NCBI GenBank assembly: GCA_964035575.1
Contig: OZ037861.1
Coordinates: forward strand, 620,001 to 684,000
DNA from: Rhynchopus sp. YZ270_cl-10
Taxonomy: Eukaryota > Euglenozoa > Diplonemea > Diplonemida > Diplonemidae
Direction of reading: 5' to 3'
Length of the DNA: 64,000 bases
A program made the position numbers and the translations under genes. The notes beneath the pieces are model-generated. The model was not told where the DNA came from. It did no database searches and saw only the letters and a program-made list of their open reading frames with translations. Positions 8,501 through 17,644 of the stretch are shown here, one piece after another. Each line of letters opens with the position of its first letter. Positions within the stretch are counted from its first letter, which is position 1.

Positions 8501-11152
8501 GTCTATCCACTTCGTCAGCAACGACGCGTAACCAGCCCCCGTCTGGTCCTTCAGCTCACCCATCATGATGAGCTTCTCGACGGGGGTGGCACCGACCATG
8601 TATCGCACGACGAAGACGAGTTGCTCCTTCTTGCTGACGTCGCGTGAGCAATCCCCCGACAGGCCCCAGAAACGGGAGGCTTTGACCTGCTTGAGGAGGT
8701 CTTCTGTCAACACCTCCGTGATGCAGGACATGATCTCTAAGACTGCACCGCAGCTGAGATAGCGTATTTGTTGTCTGAGGTATGCCTCCATGTCGGTGCA
8801 CTCCAGCTTGTCTGCGAAAAAACTCAGAAACTCCTCCAAGTTAGAGTGCCCTACACCTTTGCGCGCGAGGAAAACAATAACCTCAATGCATATTTTCAGC
8901 ATTTTTTGGTTGAACTCGACTTCTTTGTCGCTGTTGGCGTGCAACGTGTGAAGCACGGTTCCATTGGAAGCCTGCAGAGCGGCAGCCTTCACGAGACGTT
9001 GGTGTTTGGGGTCGCCTGCATGCGCAGGGAGGTCTCTGGCGAGCTTGGTCTTTGCATGAGAGAAAGCACCACAATACAAGCACTTGAACTTGTCTTCACC
9101 CACCACCAACCAGGGGGAAAAACGGTTCAAATGGCCCTGCACCGTGCTCTCCCGCAGACCCATACAACCTTTCTCCTGCGCTTCGCGTTTACGTTTCAGC
9201 GTGTTGGTGGAGTCGGTGTTCGCTGGTGCGGTCGTGGTGTTCGTGAGGTTGGGATTGTTCGTGTTGGAGTGCGTGGGACCTAAGAAGACAACATCGCCGT
9301 CAGAAGAGTACTCGTCGACATCATCGATTTCCATTGCTGCCTCGGGTTGCTCGGATGCTGCGTTGCGTCTCACTGGCACACATTGCTCCTCCTCCTCTTC
9401 TTCGGACGTTGAATCCACGTACTTAACAGCACTCACCTGTGGAGCCATCATCACCACACGTTTCTTCACCTTCTTGCCTTGCGACACCTGGCTCTGCACA
9501 GACACGGCAGAGGCATCGCTGTCTCCCCCCTTCTCTGCTTCGTTCATGGCGAACTCATGCGCCTCCGCAACGATCGTCAGGATCGTCTTCCGCTTGCTCC
9601 CCTCCCTGTCGTCGTCCGCCAGTTTGGCGCGATCAAACTCCTTCAACCAGAGTTTGAGCACCTTGTTGGTGTCGTTCTGGTGGTTTTTAAACCCCCTCAC
9701 CGTCCCCTCCGCCACAAGAAAAAGGTGAAGGGAAGCGAGCCGGGGTGTCGGACCATCGGGGATGGACTTGTACTTGCCTGAAGACCACAGGTCGTAGTGC
9801 GTATCCCCTTTGTTGGGTTCCACCACACGTACCACAGGTGCCGCAACAGCTCCCTTCTTGAACATGGACACGATGGTGGGCTGTGCTTTGGAGGTCTTGG
9901 CAGTGGCAGGCATTTTTGCGGATGAGTTTGTTCAATTGTAGTTAGTCTGAGGAGGTGGCTTGTGTGGGTGGGTACAATGGGGTCCGCGCAGGTGAGGACT
10001 GAGGGAGTCTTGAGGGAACTCATTTTTTTTTTTGTTTTCAGTAAAGCTTCTTCTCTTTCAAACCACCCAAAAACCCAAAACCCAGGTTTTGTCTAACTTA
10101 GACAAAGCGTTTTTCAAAAAAAAAAAAATTGTCTAAGTTAAGGCCTAACTTAGACAGGTTGAGGACCCTGCTTTTTTGGGCTTTTTTTTTAGCTGCAATT
10201 TGAGCCCCGATACGTCTATTATAACATCGTAATTCTGTGATAACGAAGAGACAAGAGACTGGCTTCAACATCGTAGCGGTGTCTTCGTCGTCAAGGGGGG
10301 TGCACATATCTGCCGCAAATTCCCGCAACTCGGTCCTTGAATAGCCCCAGTACCTTTTCATTGTGTCTTTTCAAGCTGCTTCTGTACGATACCCAATGGA
10401 CCTGCAAAATGAAACTTTATTAGCCGCATTGACACGGCTGAGAAGAGTCTTGAACGCTGAACGTGTGGTCATTGGCCACCGCTGTTCCCTTTTTCCACAG
10501 ATACCGCTGTGCCGGATGTGACTACGTCTATCATCATGTTGAAGATGAGCACCCGCTTGCAATCTTTCTGGTCGCGGACTGACGGATTCACCACGGAGAC
10601 AAATAGTAACCGTTCTTCAGCTGCAGCGTCCTTTATTCGAAGTCCCTCCCCTAATACTTCAAAATCTGCTAAAAAGTTTCGGTTTATGAAAACAACTTTC
10701 TCTTCTCTTTATCACGTTTTTTTTAAAAGATGGACACATCTTTTGAACCTTCTACGTTCTATATTGGAAAGATGAAAGCTAATTTGGATTTTTTTAAAGT
10801 GCGTACCAAAAAAAAAAATATCCTACAGCACGGCGCAGCGCCCATGGGAGGCTCTCTGTTCATGCCTGGACGTCGTGGACAGTTTCTCATCGAAGGTATC
10901 ATTGTGACGGTGTATGTCTCGCTTGGTGCGTACAGCCTGCTAGCATTGCACCGTATGCGGCTGCACGTTGCGCAGCCGAAAACGCTTCTTGTGGCTGCCG
11001 AGCGTGTGGCTGAGGGTGGTGCGCACGAGCTCATCCGTGTTGCCATAGCTGGTCTCATCTTTGCATTCGTGCTTGTCCTTATCACATTCCTCCACAAGAA
11101 CTATTGGTACCTCCGCGGCACAGTACTGAGGCAAATGGTGATGACTAAATAA
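5541..11152 (+). CDS. OST3/OST6-type subunit of the oligosaccharyltransferase
   Basis: This is an ER-membrane oxidoreductase subunit that aids N-glycosylation. Inferred exons are 5541-6371, 6556-6667 and 10829-11152. The protein begins with a signal peptide (MWTPLLLVLAGLTGAVG). A lumenal thioredoxin-like domain with the redox motif CKPC at residues 69-72 follows. TM1 lies near 6258-6310, and TM2 in exon 2 has the family pattern of an aromatic helix, then VWDHITTPPF. Exon 3 starts HGAAPMGGS, continues GRRGQFLIEG and holds two more TM helices. The domain order and loop motifs match TUSC3/OST3. Intron 2 (6668-10828) carries a whole hAT transposon. Around 6225-6255 the frame of the thioredoxin part and that of TM1 differ by one base at a run of nine G, so this is either an assembly slip or a real shift. 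Confidence 0.83.
6801..10170 (-). mobile_element. hAT-superfamily DNA transposon, near-complete
   Basis: The terminal inverted repeat is CAGGGTCCTCAACC at 6801-6814 with its complement at 10157-10170. It is flanked by a perfect 8-bp target duplication CTTTTTTG (6793-6800 and 10171-10178), the hallmark of hAT. Subterminal repeats of TGTCTAAGTTA occur at both ends. One transposase gene runs on the minus strand. The intact duplication and near-open transposase suggest a recent insertion. It sits in an intron of the OST3/6 gene in opposite orientation. Confidence 0.93.
7068..9913 (-). pseudogene. hAT transposase with one frameshift
   Basis: Translation starts at ATG 9911-9913. After a basic, low-complexity N-terminus comes a zinc-finger-like CLYCGAFSH...H region (about 9030-9110). 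An RNase H-like catalytic core follows, with LSGDCSRD (first Asp) and CSFDGASAM (second Asp), then the WCYAHSLAL Cys/His segment of the family. The first 759 codons end at 7634. The reading then resumes in another frame at about 7660 (AIYGN...KKLIEEF) and runs to 7068 with the hAT dimerisation motif SVEDERCFNGMKYVKN. One extra G near 7660-7668 explains the break. Otherwise the length and domains are complete. Confidence 0.85.
10469..10708 (-). pseudogene. Minus-strand coding-like stretch inside the OST3/6 intron, unrecognised
   Basis: An 80-codon open frame without a start codon reads like real protein (for example RLLFVSVVNPSVRDQKD and RVLIFNMMIDVVTSGTA). A GTATCT donor-like site follows near 10510 and a TTTTGCAG acceptor-like site near 10398. 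Further protein-like minus-strand sequence reaches about 10240. It may be exons of a nested opposite-strand gene or a remnant. No family was recognised. Confidence 0.33.
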
Positions 11153-11328
11153 ATGCGTTTTTTTTTTTTTTTGAAAATTGGGGTAGGTAGGGGGGGAATG
11201 GGGTTCTCGAGTAGAGTTTTGGTGTACAAAAAATAGTGAAAAAAAAAATTTTCCCATCTGAATAAAACACCCCTTCCACTTCGTCTCAATGAAACTCTCA
11301 GAAAATACAAAAAAAAGGAAAATACACA

Positions 11329-12768
11329 ATGCTCGAGACCACCCCCGACAACACCGTTGCCCTCGCAGTGCTTGAGGAGGTTACCCGCACCCGCAATGCG
11401 TCCTCTTCAGCCTCCTCCTCCTCCTCCTCTGCTTTTTCTTCTCCATCCATTCACCCACGTAATGCACAGCCACCTGTCCATCCTCGCCGTGCGTTGACAA
11501 CAATCACCAACACCACACAAGGGAATCAGATAGGGAAGACACCACGCCGCGCCCCTCCAGCACCTCTTCGCACGACATCACCTCGTAGCCTCTCTGGGCA
11601 GACCCCCCCTTTGGAGCTGGCCTCGTCCCCTGAGGTGCGTTCGTCTCCAAGACGGGCCTCCACCTCCACCACCTCCCCCCCTCCTCCCTCCCCCTCCGCC
11701 GACGTCCAGGAACTCCAAGCCCAGGTTTCGTATCTCAGAACTAAGCTGTTTGAGGCGAACAATCCTCCTGTGGGAGGAGGAGGTGGAGGTGGAGGAGGGG
11801 CTTCAGAGGTAGTATCGAATCTAACAGAGGAGCGGGGACTGCTAATGGAAAGCTTGGGGCAGCAAATCGAGGAGATCCGCGTATTAAAAGGGGTGGTTGA
11901 AGATAGGGACACTGCGCTGAGAAGGGCCGCGTCTGTGGTGGAGGAGCTACGACGGAAGAACATTGTACTCGAGGAAGAGCACGGCTCTGCTGTAGAAGCG
12001 AAGAGAAGTGCTGTGGCTCGTGTTGCAGCCTTGGAGAATGCGCTTCGCGAAGCTGCGTCACGGCACACCACCCTCGCCAATCACTGCGAAAGGAAAACCC
12101 AAGAAGTTCACGACCTCACCACAGAGCTCTCCGAGGAACGCAACGTCCAGGACCGTGTCATGGCTGCCCTAGACGGCGCGAACGAAGAAATTAAAATGCT
12201 CAAGGCGCGCCCTTCCTCCTTCTCCTCCTCCTCCTCCTCCTCCCCCGACGGATCCTCATTGGCGAAGGGGCTGCAGGAGATGCAGGCGCAGATGCAAGCA
12301 AATAATATGCTGGTTTTAAGTCGTTTGGATGAGATGCGGGACACCTTTCAAGGGTCGTATGCAGACCGGGTGTGTCCAAGCTCTGTTTCGGTTGGAACGA
12401 TGGAGGGTCGGTGCTACTTTTCAAGCGAAATTCATAGGCAACGCTCTCAGTCGCGGTCCCCAGGGTTTAGGCAGCATGGTCATCACGATATTCCGGTTGG
12501 CTCCTCTGGCATCCCACTCTCATCCCCTTGCAGCACCGCGAGCTCTCCTCCTCTTCGTTCTCAAGCCCCTTCAGGGTTGCCTCACCATGATGTCATGGAG
12601 GAGATCAGAGGGGAGATCAGAGGTGGAGGTGGAGGAGGAGCTGGTGGTGGTGTGCACGGAGGGGTTCCGCTAACACCAAGGGAGCTGTTTGATGTGGAGA
12701 TCGAGGACGACGATGAGGATGACGTCGTGGGAAACAATCTGACGCTCGATTCCCCGTTTATGCCGTGA
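11329..12768 (+). CDS. Coiled-coil protein with Ser/Pro-rich ends, unknown role
   Basis: This is a single open frame of 479 residues; the ATG follows an A-rich leader. Residues about 20-125 are low-complexity Ser/Pro/Arg/Thr with a poly-Ser run. Residues about 126-145 begin a coiled coil, interrupted by a nine-Gly run. The main coiled coil spans about 160-290 and is rich in Glu, Arg and Ala heptads. A second poly-Ser run lies near 295. The C-terminus is Gly-rich, then acidic (VEIEDDDEDDV). I do not recognise a family. The layout would fit a cytoskeletal or scaffold protein, which is inference from composition only. It lies 176 bases after the OST3/6 stop on the same strand. Confidence 0.6.
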   Translation: MLETTPDNTVALAVLEEVTRTRNASSSASSSSSSAFSSPSIHPRNAQPPVHPRRALTTITNTTQGNQIGKTPRRAPPAPLRTTSPRSLSGQTPPLELASSPEVRSSPRRASTSTTSPPPPSPSADVQELQAQVSYLRTKLFEANNPPVGGGGGGGGGASEVVSNLTEERGLLMESLGQQIEEIRVLKGVVEDRDTALRRAASVVEELRRKNIVLEEEHGSAVEAKRSAVARVAALENALREAASRHTTLANHCERKTQEVHDLTTELSEERNVQDRVMAALDGANEEIKMLKARPSSFSSSSSSSPDGSSLAKGLQEMQAQMQANNMLVLSRLDEMRDTFQGSYADRVCPSSVSVGTMEGRCYFSSEIHRQRSQSRSPGFRQHGHHDIPVGSSGIPLSSPCSTASSPPLRSQAPSGLPHHDVMEEIRGEIRGGGGGGAGGGVHGGVPLTPRELFDVEIEDDDEDDVVGNNLTLDSPFMP

Positions 12769-14331
12769 AGAGAAAAAGAAGAAAAAAATGATGAGTGTGA
12801 TCGGAACCAAGATTCCCCTTTGGGAAACATATAACCTACCCCCGAATTCCCCGTACCTTTTCTTCGGGGGGGACATACTGCGTTTTTGAGGTGAATCATA
12901 AGAGAGAATGGGAGTGTTCATCCGTCACCATTTGCCCCAAAATGGTGCGTAATAGATTAGTTAGAAGTATCCTGCAAAAATAAAAAGCAAAGGGGCAAGG
13001 ACAGTCTCCCCAGGTTTGACTTGAGGACAGTTCAGAACCACCAGGGGGTACGATAAACCACAATAGAAACTACATTAGATTTTTTTCTTTCTTTTTTTTG
13101 GTGATGACGATGGGTGAAACATTTTTTCAAAAAAAAAGCAAACAAAAAAAACAATATCGTCATTATTTATACCCCCTCTTATATGTTGGCTGTGCATTAA
13201 AACCCCCCCATTTTTTTTTGTCACCTCATGAAGGAGGAAATAGAAACAAAGCATTTTTGAACACACTTTTGCGGTTCTGGGGGACGAACCGCGCTGCAGA
13301 GATTCACTCTTATCGTGTGATGAGTGTTAAGTTTCTATTTCACGGTGGCTACGCACAGTATACAACAAAAAAGATTGGTGAATAACCAATGTTCAAGACA
13401 TTAAGTAATCTAATCAGACTAAGCACAGAGAGGCTTAGGATCATCTTTATCTTGGAAAAAACCTCCTATCTGATTTCCAACAATCAACTATCCCCCCCCT
13501 ACCCACCCCATACAAAACAAACAGAGTAGCAAAAACAAAAACAAGACAAAGTTAAAACAAACTTCTTCAAACCCCCCCTACCCACCTCATTCCCCCCCAC
13601 CCCTTCCTTCCTGCAGGCGCTATAGCACCGTGCAGCCTAGATATTAGAATACTCTGACCATTTATTTTCTTGTGTATATTCGGATGTGACAAAGGCGAAG
13701 GGGGGGGCCTCCCGTTACGTCCATTTTTTTCCTTTTTGCAAAGACAAAGCTTTCACGGAACTTTTGGGGGTACACCCCGCTACGTGCGTACCCTGAGGGT
13801 CCGTCTGGGCCACCGTTTTCAGTGGCGAGGTATCCGAGATAAGAGGGGTGGGGGGGTGCAGGCTCAGTGGGTGTCCCCGCTGTGCGCGCCCCCTCTCCCC
13901 ACTTCCCAAATTCAATCTGGCGGGACAAAAAAAAACACAGAGCTTGTTTGTATTGCGAAAGCTGCAATGTCTTCACTAATCAGGAACGAGTTGTGTGGGG
14001 GTGTCAAAGATATCAGATGCTGTCGTCCACGACTGGAAACTCTCCCTCTGTGCCTTCCTTTCGTAAGAGAAGAAAGTATATGAAAATAAGTTGTATCAGT
14101 GGAGCACACTCTAGGGTGGTACTACACCAATACAACCAAGTTTTTCAAAATAAAAAAGAGCTGCTCAAAAACACCCCTCCCTCTCTCCCTAGAGGTTAAA
14201 ACACAAAACACAAAACACAAAAAACGGCATTTTTTTTCTGGTGACAGCGTACAACTAACAGACTCACCCCTTGTTTCGTTTCCCGTTTTCCTGTGTGGAG
14301 TGACGATAGCTATTGACACCGTAGTCACAAA
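12769..14331. other. Spacer before the tandem array
   Basis: No convincing gene is present. It has C-rich and A-rich runs, a hairpin relic near 13417-13450 and a copy near 14099-14150 of a motif shared with 4753-4818 and 56459. Open frames around 13662-14083 occur on both strands with biased composition and no domain; I treat them as noncoding. Confidence 0.5.
13417..13450 (+). repeat. Dispersed hairpin, inner stem only
   Basis: The inner stem CTAAGC/GCTTAG with loop ACAGAGAG and the 3' arm TCATCTT are kept, but the 5' outer arm is absent. It is 650 bases downstream of the stop codon at 12768. Confidence 0.55.
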
Positions 14332-14585
14332 GGAGGTTGCAGCCATCCTATCTTCTCTCATGAGTCTGAAAAAGAAAACAAAAACAAGATCCCACCCCTG
14401 AACCATTTCGACCTGAAACAACCCCTCCCTGTGTGTTCTTGGATCACGCGGGTGGTGTGCAGCTAGGAGGTGCACATTCATCTTACAAAAGCAACCTTTG
14501 TTCCATTCACTGAAACATCCCCCATCCACTCAGCACACCGACACCCTGCTTCTCCCACCGCCCCCTCTCAGACAGTGACCACACA

Positions 14586-15764
14586 ATGGAGATATGGTTT
14601 GAATGCACAACATCTGGACAACGCTGTGCTGCAGAGGTGGGGGAGGGTTGCAGTGCTGCAGATCTGCAGGAGCGTGCTGTTGCGGTGTTGTACCCACAGA
14701 GCGTGGTGTCGGCCGAGGCAGTGGGGCTGTGTGTGGATGGTGCTGATGGTGAGGTGCTGGCACCGGAGGTTCTGATTGCCCACACCGCACTGTGTGCAGG
14801 CGGGACTGTCTATGTGAGCAGACGGAAGCAGGACAGCAGTGGTGTGTGGGTGCCGTATGAGTATCCTACAAGAGGCATATCCACCACCGGAGACGTATGC
14901 GAGGACACACTTGTACTGGGTGGCGAGGACGCCATCGCCATCAACCTCGTCACCACCGAGGTCACACGTCTCCCTTCCATGGGCGGAGATTTGTGCGAAA
15001 TGGTTCTCATGCCACACCACATCGTCTACTGTAGTGAACGCAGCAAGCTTGTACACTTCAGACTGCGGGACAGCCATGCACAGGTTCTGGTACGTATGGG
15101 AGACACGGTTGAGAGACTTGTGGCCATGCGGGTCACCGAGACGGTGCTGATTGGGACCAGTGAGCAGATCGTACAGTACTCCTGCGAGGGGGTGAAGATG
15201 CGCACCATTGATCACTCTGGGCACTCCTTTGCAGTGTCACCCTGCGAGACCCTGTTGTTGAACAACTACCCTTCCGTTGTGGTGTACCGTCTGGACACCC
15301 CTGAGCTGAGTGTGGTGCACCGTGTGGACACAGGGCTGCGCAGGTCGTTCACGTTGCGGCCTTCGTTTTCGCCTGACGCAAGCCTCGCAGTGTTGAGCTG
15401 TGGCGACAAACACACCGTCCGCACCATTGACATCGTCTCCGGTCAGGCCCTCTGCACACTGTCAGGTGACATTATTCATGCTGCCTGTTTCAGTGCGTGC
15501 TCGCGATACCTCTTCACGTCCTCTACCACGAGTGTGCAGCAGTGGGACGCACGCAGTGGAGCCCCCATGGGACGGATCCACGACGTATCATCATTCGCCT
15601 TTAGTGTGCATGCCTCGACAGATGGGTGCAGGCTGCTTGTTGTGCAATCCCACGTCAGCGCGGTGCTCGACATTGCTGCCCTCATGCAGGTATCAGAGCA
15701 GGACGCCCTGCAACATGGTCCCCGAGCGGAGGAGTCACGCTGCAGTAGGTGTGTGTGTTCGTGA
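14586..15764 (+). CDS. Array copy 1: hypervariable-loop beta-propeller protein
   Basis: The protein has 392 residues. I chose the ATG whose MEIWFEC start is shared by all copies. Residues 1-90 form a compact domain with alternating strands and one helix (AADLQERAVAVLYP), ubiquitin-like in look but unproven. Residues 91-360 are a propeller-like series with recognisable WD/PQQ-type blades such as SFSPDASLAV and VQQWDARSGAPMG. Short loops between conserved strands vary among paralogues. The end RCSRCVCS resembles the lipidated tail of Ras proteins. No signal peptide or TM helix is seen, so it is likely cytosolic or attached to the inner membrane face. Role unknown; recognition or scaffolding is inference. 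Confidence 0.85.
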   Translation: MEIWFECTTSGQRCAAEVGEGCSAADLQERAVAVLYPQSVVSAEAVGLCVDGADGEVLAPEVLIAHTALCAGGTVYVSRRKQDSSGVWVPYEYPTRGISTTGDVCEDTLVLGGEDAIAINLVTTEVTRLPSMGGDLCEMVLMPHHIVYCSERSKLVHFRLRDSHAQVLVRMGDTVERLVAMRVTETVLIGTSEQIVQYSCEGVKMRTIDHSGHSFAVSPCETLLLNNYPSVVVYRLDTPELSVVHRVDTGLRRSFTLRPSFSPDASLAVLSCGDKHTVRTIDIVSGQALCTLSGDIIHAACFSACSRYLFTSSTTSVQQWDARSGAPMGRIHDVSSFAFSVHASTDGCRLLVVQSHVSAVLDIAALMQVSEQDALQHGPRAEESRCSRCVCS

Positions 15765-16465
15765 AGGGGAGGGTGTGGTTCGTTGGGTCGTGCTTCTACG
15801 GCATGGGCCTGCGGGTGATTGAAGCTGTTTGTTGTTGAGCTGAGTGAGATGAGGAAGAAAGGAATATTTGGAAATTCGTTCTGGTTAGTTCGTTTTGTGA
15901 GGGAAAGGGTTATGTGTGAACATCAGTTTTTGGATAGTTCCTGCACAGGGCACTTGCCCATGATGAGGTTGTGAGGTGTTATTTGAAAGTGTCTCGTCTG
16001 TTGTGGTTGGGGGTCTTTGTGTGTGTTTATTTGTATACCAATTTGTGGCAACAGGAAATAGAAACGCCTGACGGTTGCTTTGTTTAGCTTTTTCTCACAA
16101 CCAGCACCGTACAGTGGGGAACCATCACAACAGCTTGCGGAGTGGCAAACGAGGTAACCGTTTGCCCCGCATTGCTTTTCTTATACGGTCTCAGACTTGT
16201 TGCTTTTTACTGAATTACTTTTCCCAGTTTATCTTGGTGTCTGTTTCTACTTTTCTCGATGTTTTTACAAAAGAAACTCTTTATCTACTGTTGACCGGGA
16301 GAATCGAGATCTCGAAAAATATTTTGAAAATATCGAAATTGCATTTCACATTTAGTCGAGACTCGAAAAAGAAACCCAAAACCACATCTCGGTCGCACAA
16401 AGATCTTTGCACGACTGTGTTGTTGACTGTCGGTCTGTTTTATTGCATCTTGCTTTCCCTTTTAT

Positions 16466-16501
16466 GAGGTGACGAAGCACAGAGAGGCTTAGGTTCATCT
16501 C
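16466..16501 (+). repeat. Dispersed hairpin in spacer 1
   Basis: Outer stem GAGGTGA/TCATCTC. The inner stem CGAAGC/GCTTAG has one mismatch. Compared with the intron copies, the outer stem changed on both sides together, which keeps pairing. Confidence 0.7.
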
Positions 16502-16673
16502 AACTCTTCTCTGTGTTACCCCTTCTCTTAAACATGCAAAGCAAAGGCTTCGGTGAGGCTGCTTACCCAACCAAAGGATGTTGCAGCAATCCTATCTTCT
16601 CTCATGGGTCTGAAAAAGAAAACAACGACAAGATCCCACCCCTGAACCATTTCGACCTGAAACAACCCCTCCC

Positions 16674-17479
16674 CAGGGGTCCTAACGCTGTTCTCAAAAA
16701 AAATATAAATGGTAACTTCAAGGTCACTTCTCGTTTTTTGAGGGGGAAAAAAAAAACTTTCCCCCCTCAGAGGCGGTATGGTAACAACACAAAAAGTGTC
16801 GTTGCAAAGGTGGAAATCCTCGGACATACACACTGGGAAGACGTTGGTTATCGCTGTATCATCAGACCAACCTGCGGAAAGCCTGGTCTCCCCCAGGCCT
16901 CCCCTCCTCTGCAGCCTTGATAGCTTGGTAGCCACTGGTGATCCACAAGCCGTAGTGGGTGTCAGCCTTCGTATCAGTAACCTCAGTGCATTTATAAAAG
17001 AAACGGCGGTCACAGCACCCAAAGGTTCCTGGCGAAGCCACGGTACGCAACATTTCTAAAAAATGTTGCCATAAAATGTCACTGTCGTTGGTAATTATCG
17101 TATCCGCGAATTTTCCTTTACGTATTTTGCTAAAACGAAAGTTTCTGGCGAAGCCACGGTACGCAACATTTCAAAAAATTGCGCGAAAATTATACATTGT
17201 GGCAAGCTCTGCAGACTACTGATCTTGGCAAAAAAAGAAAAAAAAATCCCGGACCCGAAGCATGCTCAAATAAGATTCGCAAAGAACAAGCTACAACGTG
17301 TTCCCGGTGTATGTTAAGCATCCGAGGTCACTTCGTGACACCGGATTTCAAAAATAAAAAAGGGGAAGGTCACTTTTTAGGGCACTTTTCGAAGGTCACT
17401 TCGAAGTGACCTTCGGATTTCAAAAAAATAAAAAAGGCCACTTCAGAAGTGGTAAAAGTTACCACTCTTAGGACCCCTG
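16674..17479. mobile_element. Non-autonomous hAT-like element in spacer 1
   Basis: The ends are CAGGGGTCCTAA (16674-16685) and its complement (17468-17479), flanked by an 8-bp duplication CCCCTCCC. Other units show the empty site. A minus-strand fragment near 16862-17022 (ADTHYGLWITSGYQAI) resembles the N-terminus of the transposase at 9800-9850, so this is an internally deleted relative. The motif GGCGAAGCCACGGTACGCAA occurs twice inside. Confidence 0.85.
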
Positions 17480-17508
17480 CCCCTCCCTATGTGTTCTTGG
17501 ATCACTGC

Positions 17509-17543
17509 AGATGGTGTGCAGCTAGGAGGTGCACATTCATCTT
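17509..17543 (+). promoter_or_regulatory. Leader hairpin upstream of array genes (copy 2 shown)
   Basis: AGATG...CATCT encloses TGTGCA/TGCACA around the loop GCTAGGAGG. The same block precedes every array gene about 100-140 bases before the ATG (for example 14450-14486, 19757, 22179, 24404, 26937, 29149, 31709, 33989, 36583, 40707 and 42226). Architecture and the 3' arm TTCATCTTAC resemble the dispersed hairpin, suggesting a shared origin. A role in transcription or mRNA processing is inferred from position only. Confidence 0.45.
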
Positions 17544-17644
17544 ACAAAAGCAACCTTTGTTCCATTCACTGAAACATCCCCCATCCACGCAGCACACCGA
17601 CACCCTGCTTCTCCCACCGCCCCCTCTCATACAGTGACCACACA

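Noticed and set aside
13662-14083. Two overlapping frames of over 100 codons before the array
   Set aside because: Frames on both strands with biased composition and no domain; no splice or homology support.
14507-14785. Minus-strand open frames of 71-92 codons antisense to the first 90 codons of every array gene
   Set aside because: They are identical in all copies only because the plus-strand cassette is invariant; composition is that of an antisense shadow.
16513-16680. Plus-strand frame of about 104 codons in array spacers starting MQSKGFGEAAYPTKG
   Set aside because: It is repeated because spacers are repeated. Frame and end differ between units (broken by indels in spacers 1 and 3) and no domain is visible; at most an upstream frame in the leader.
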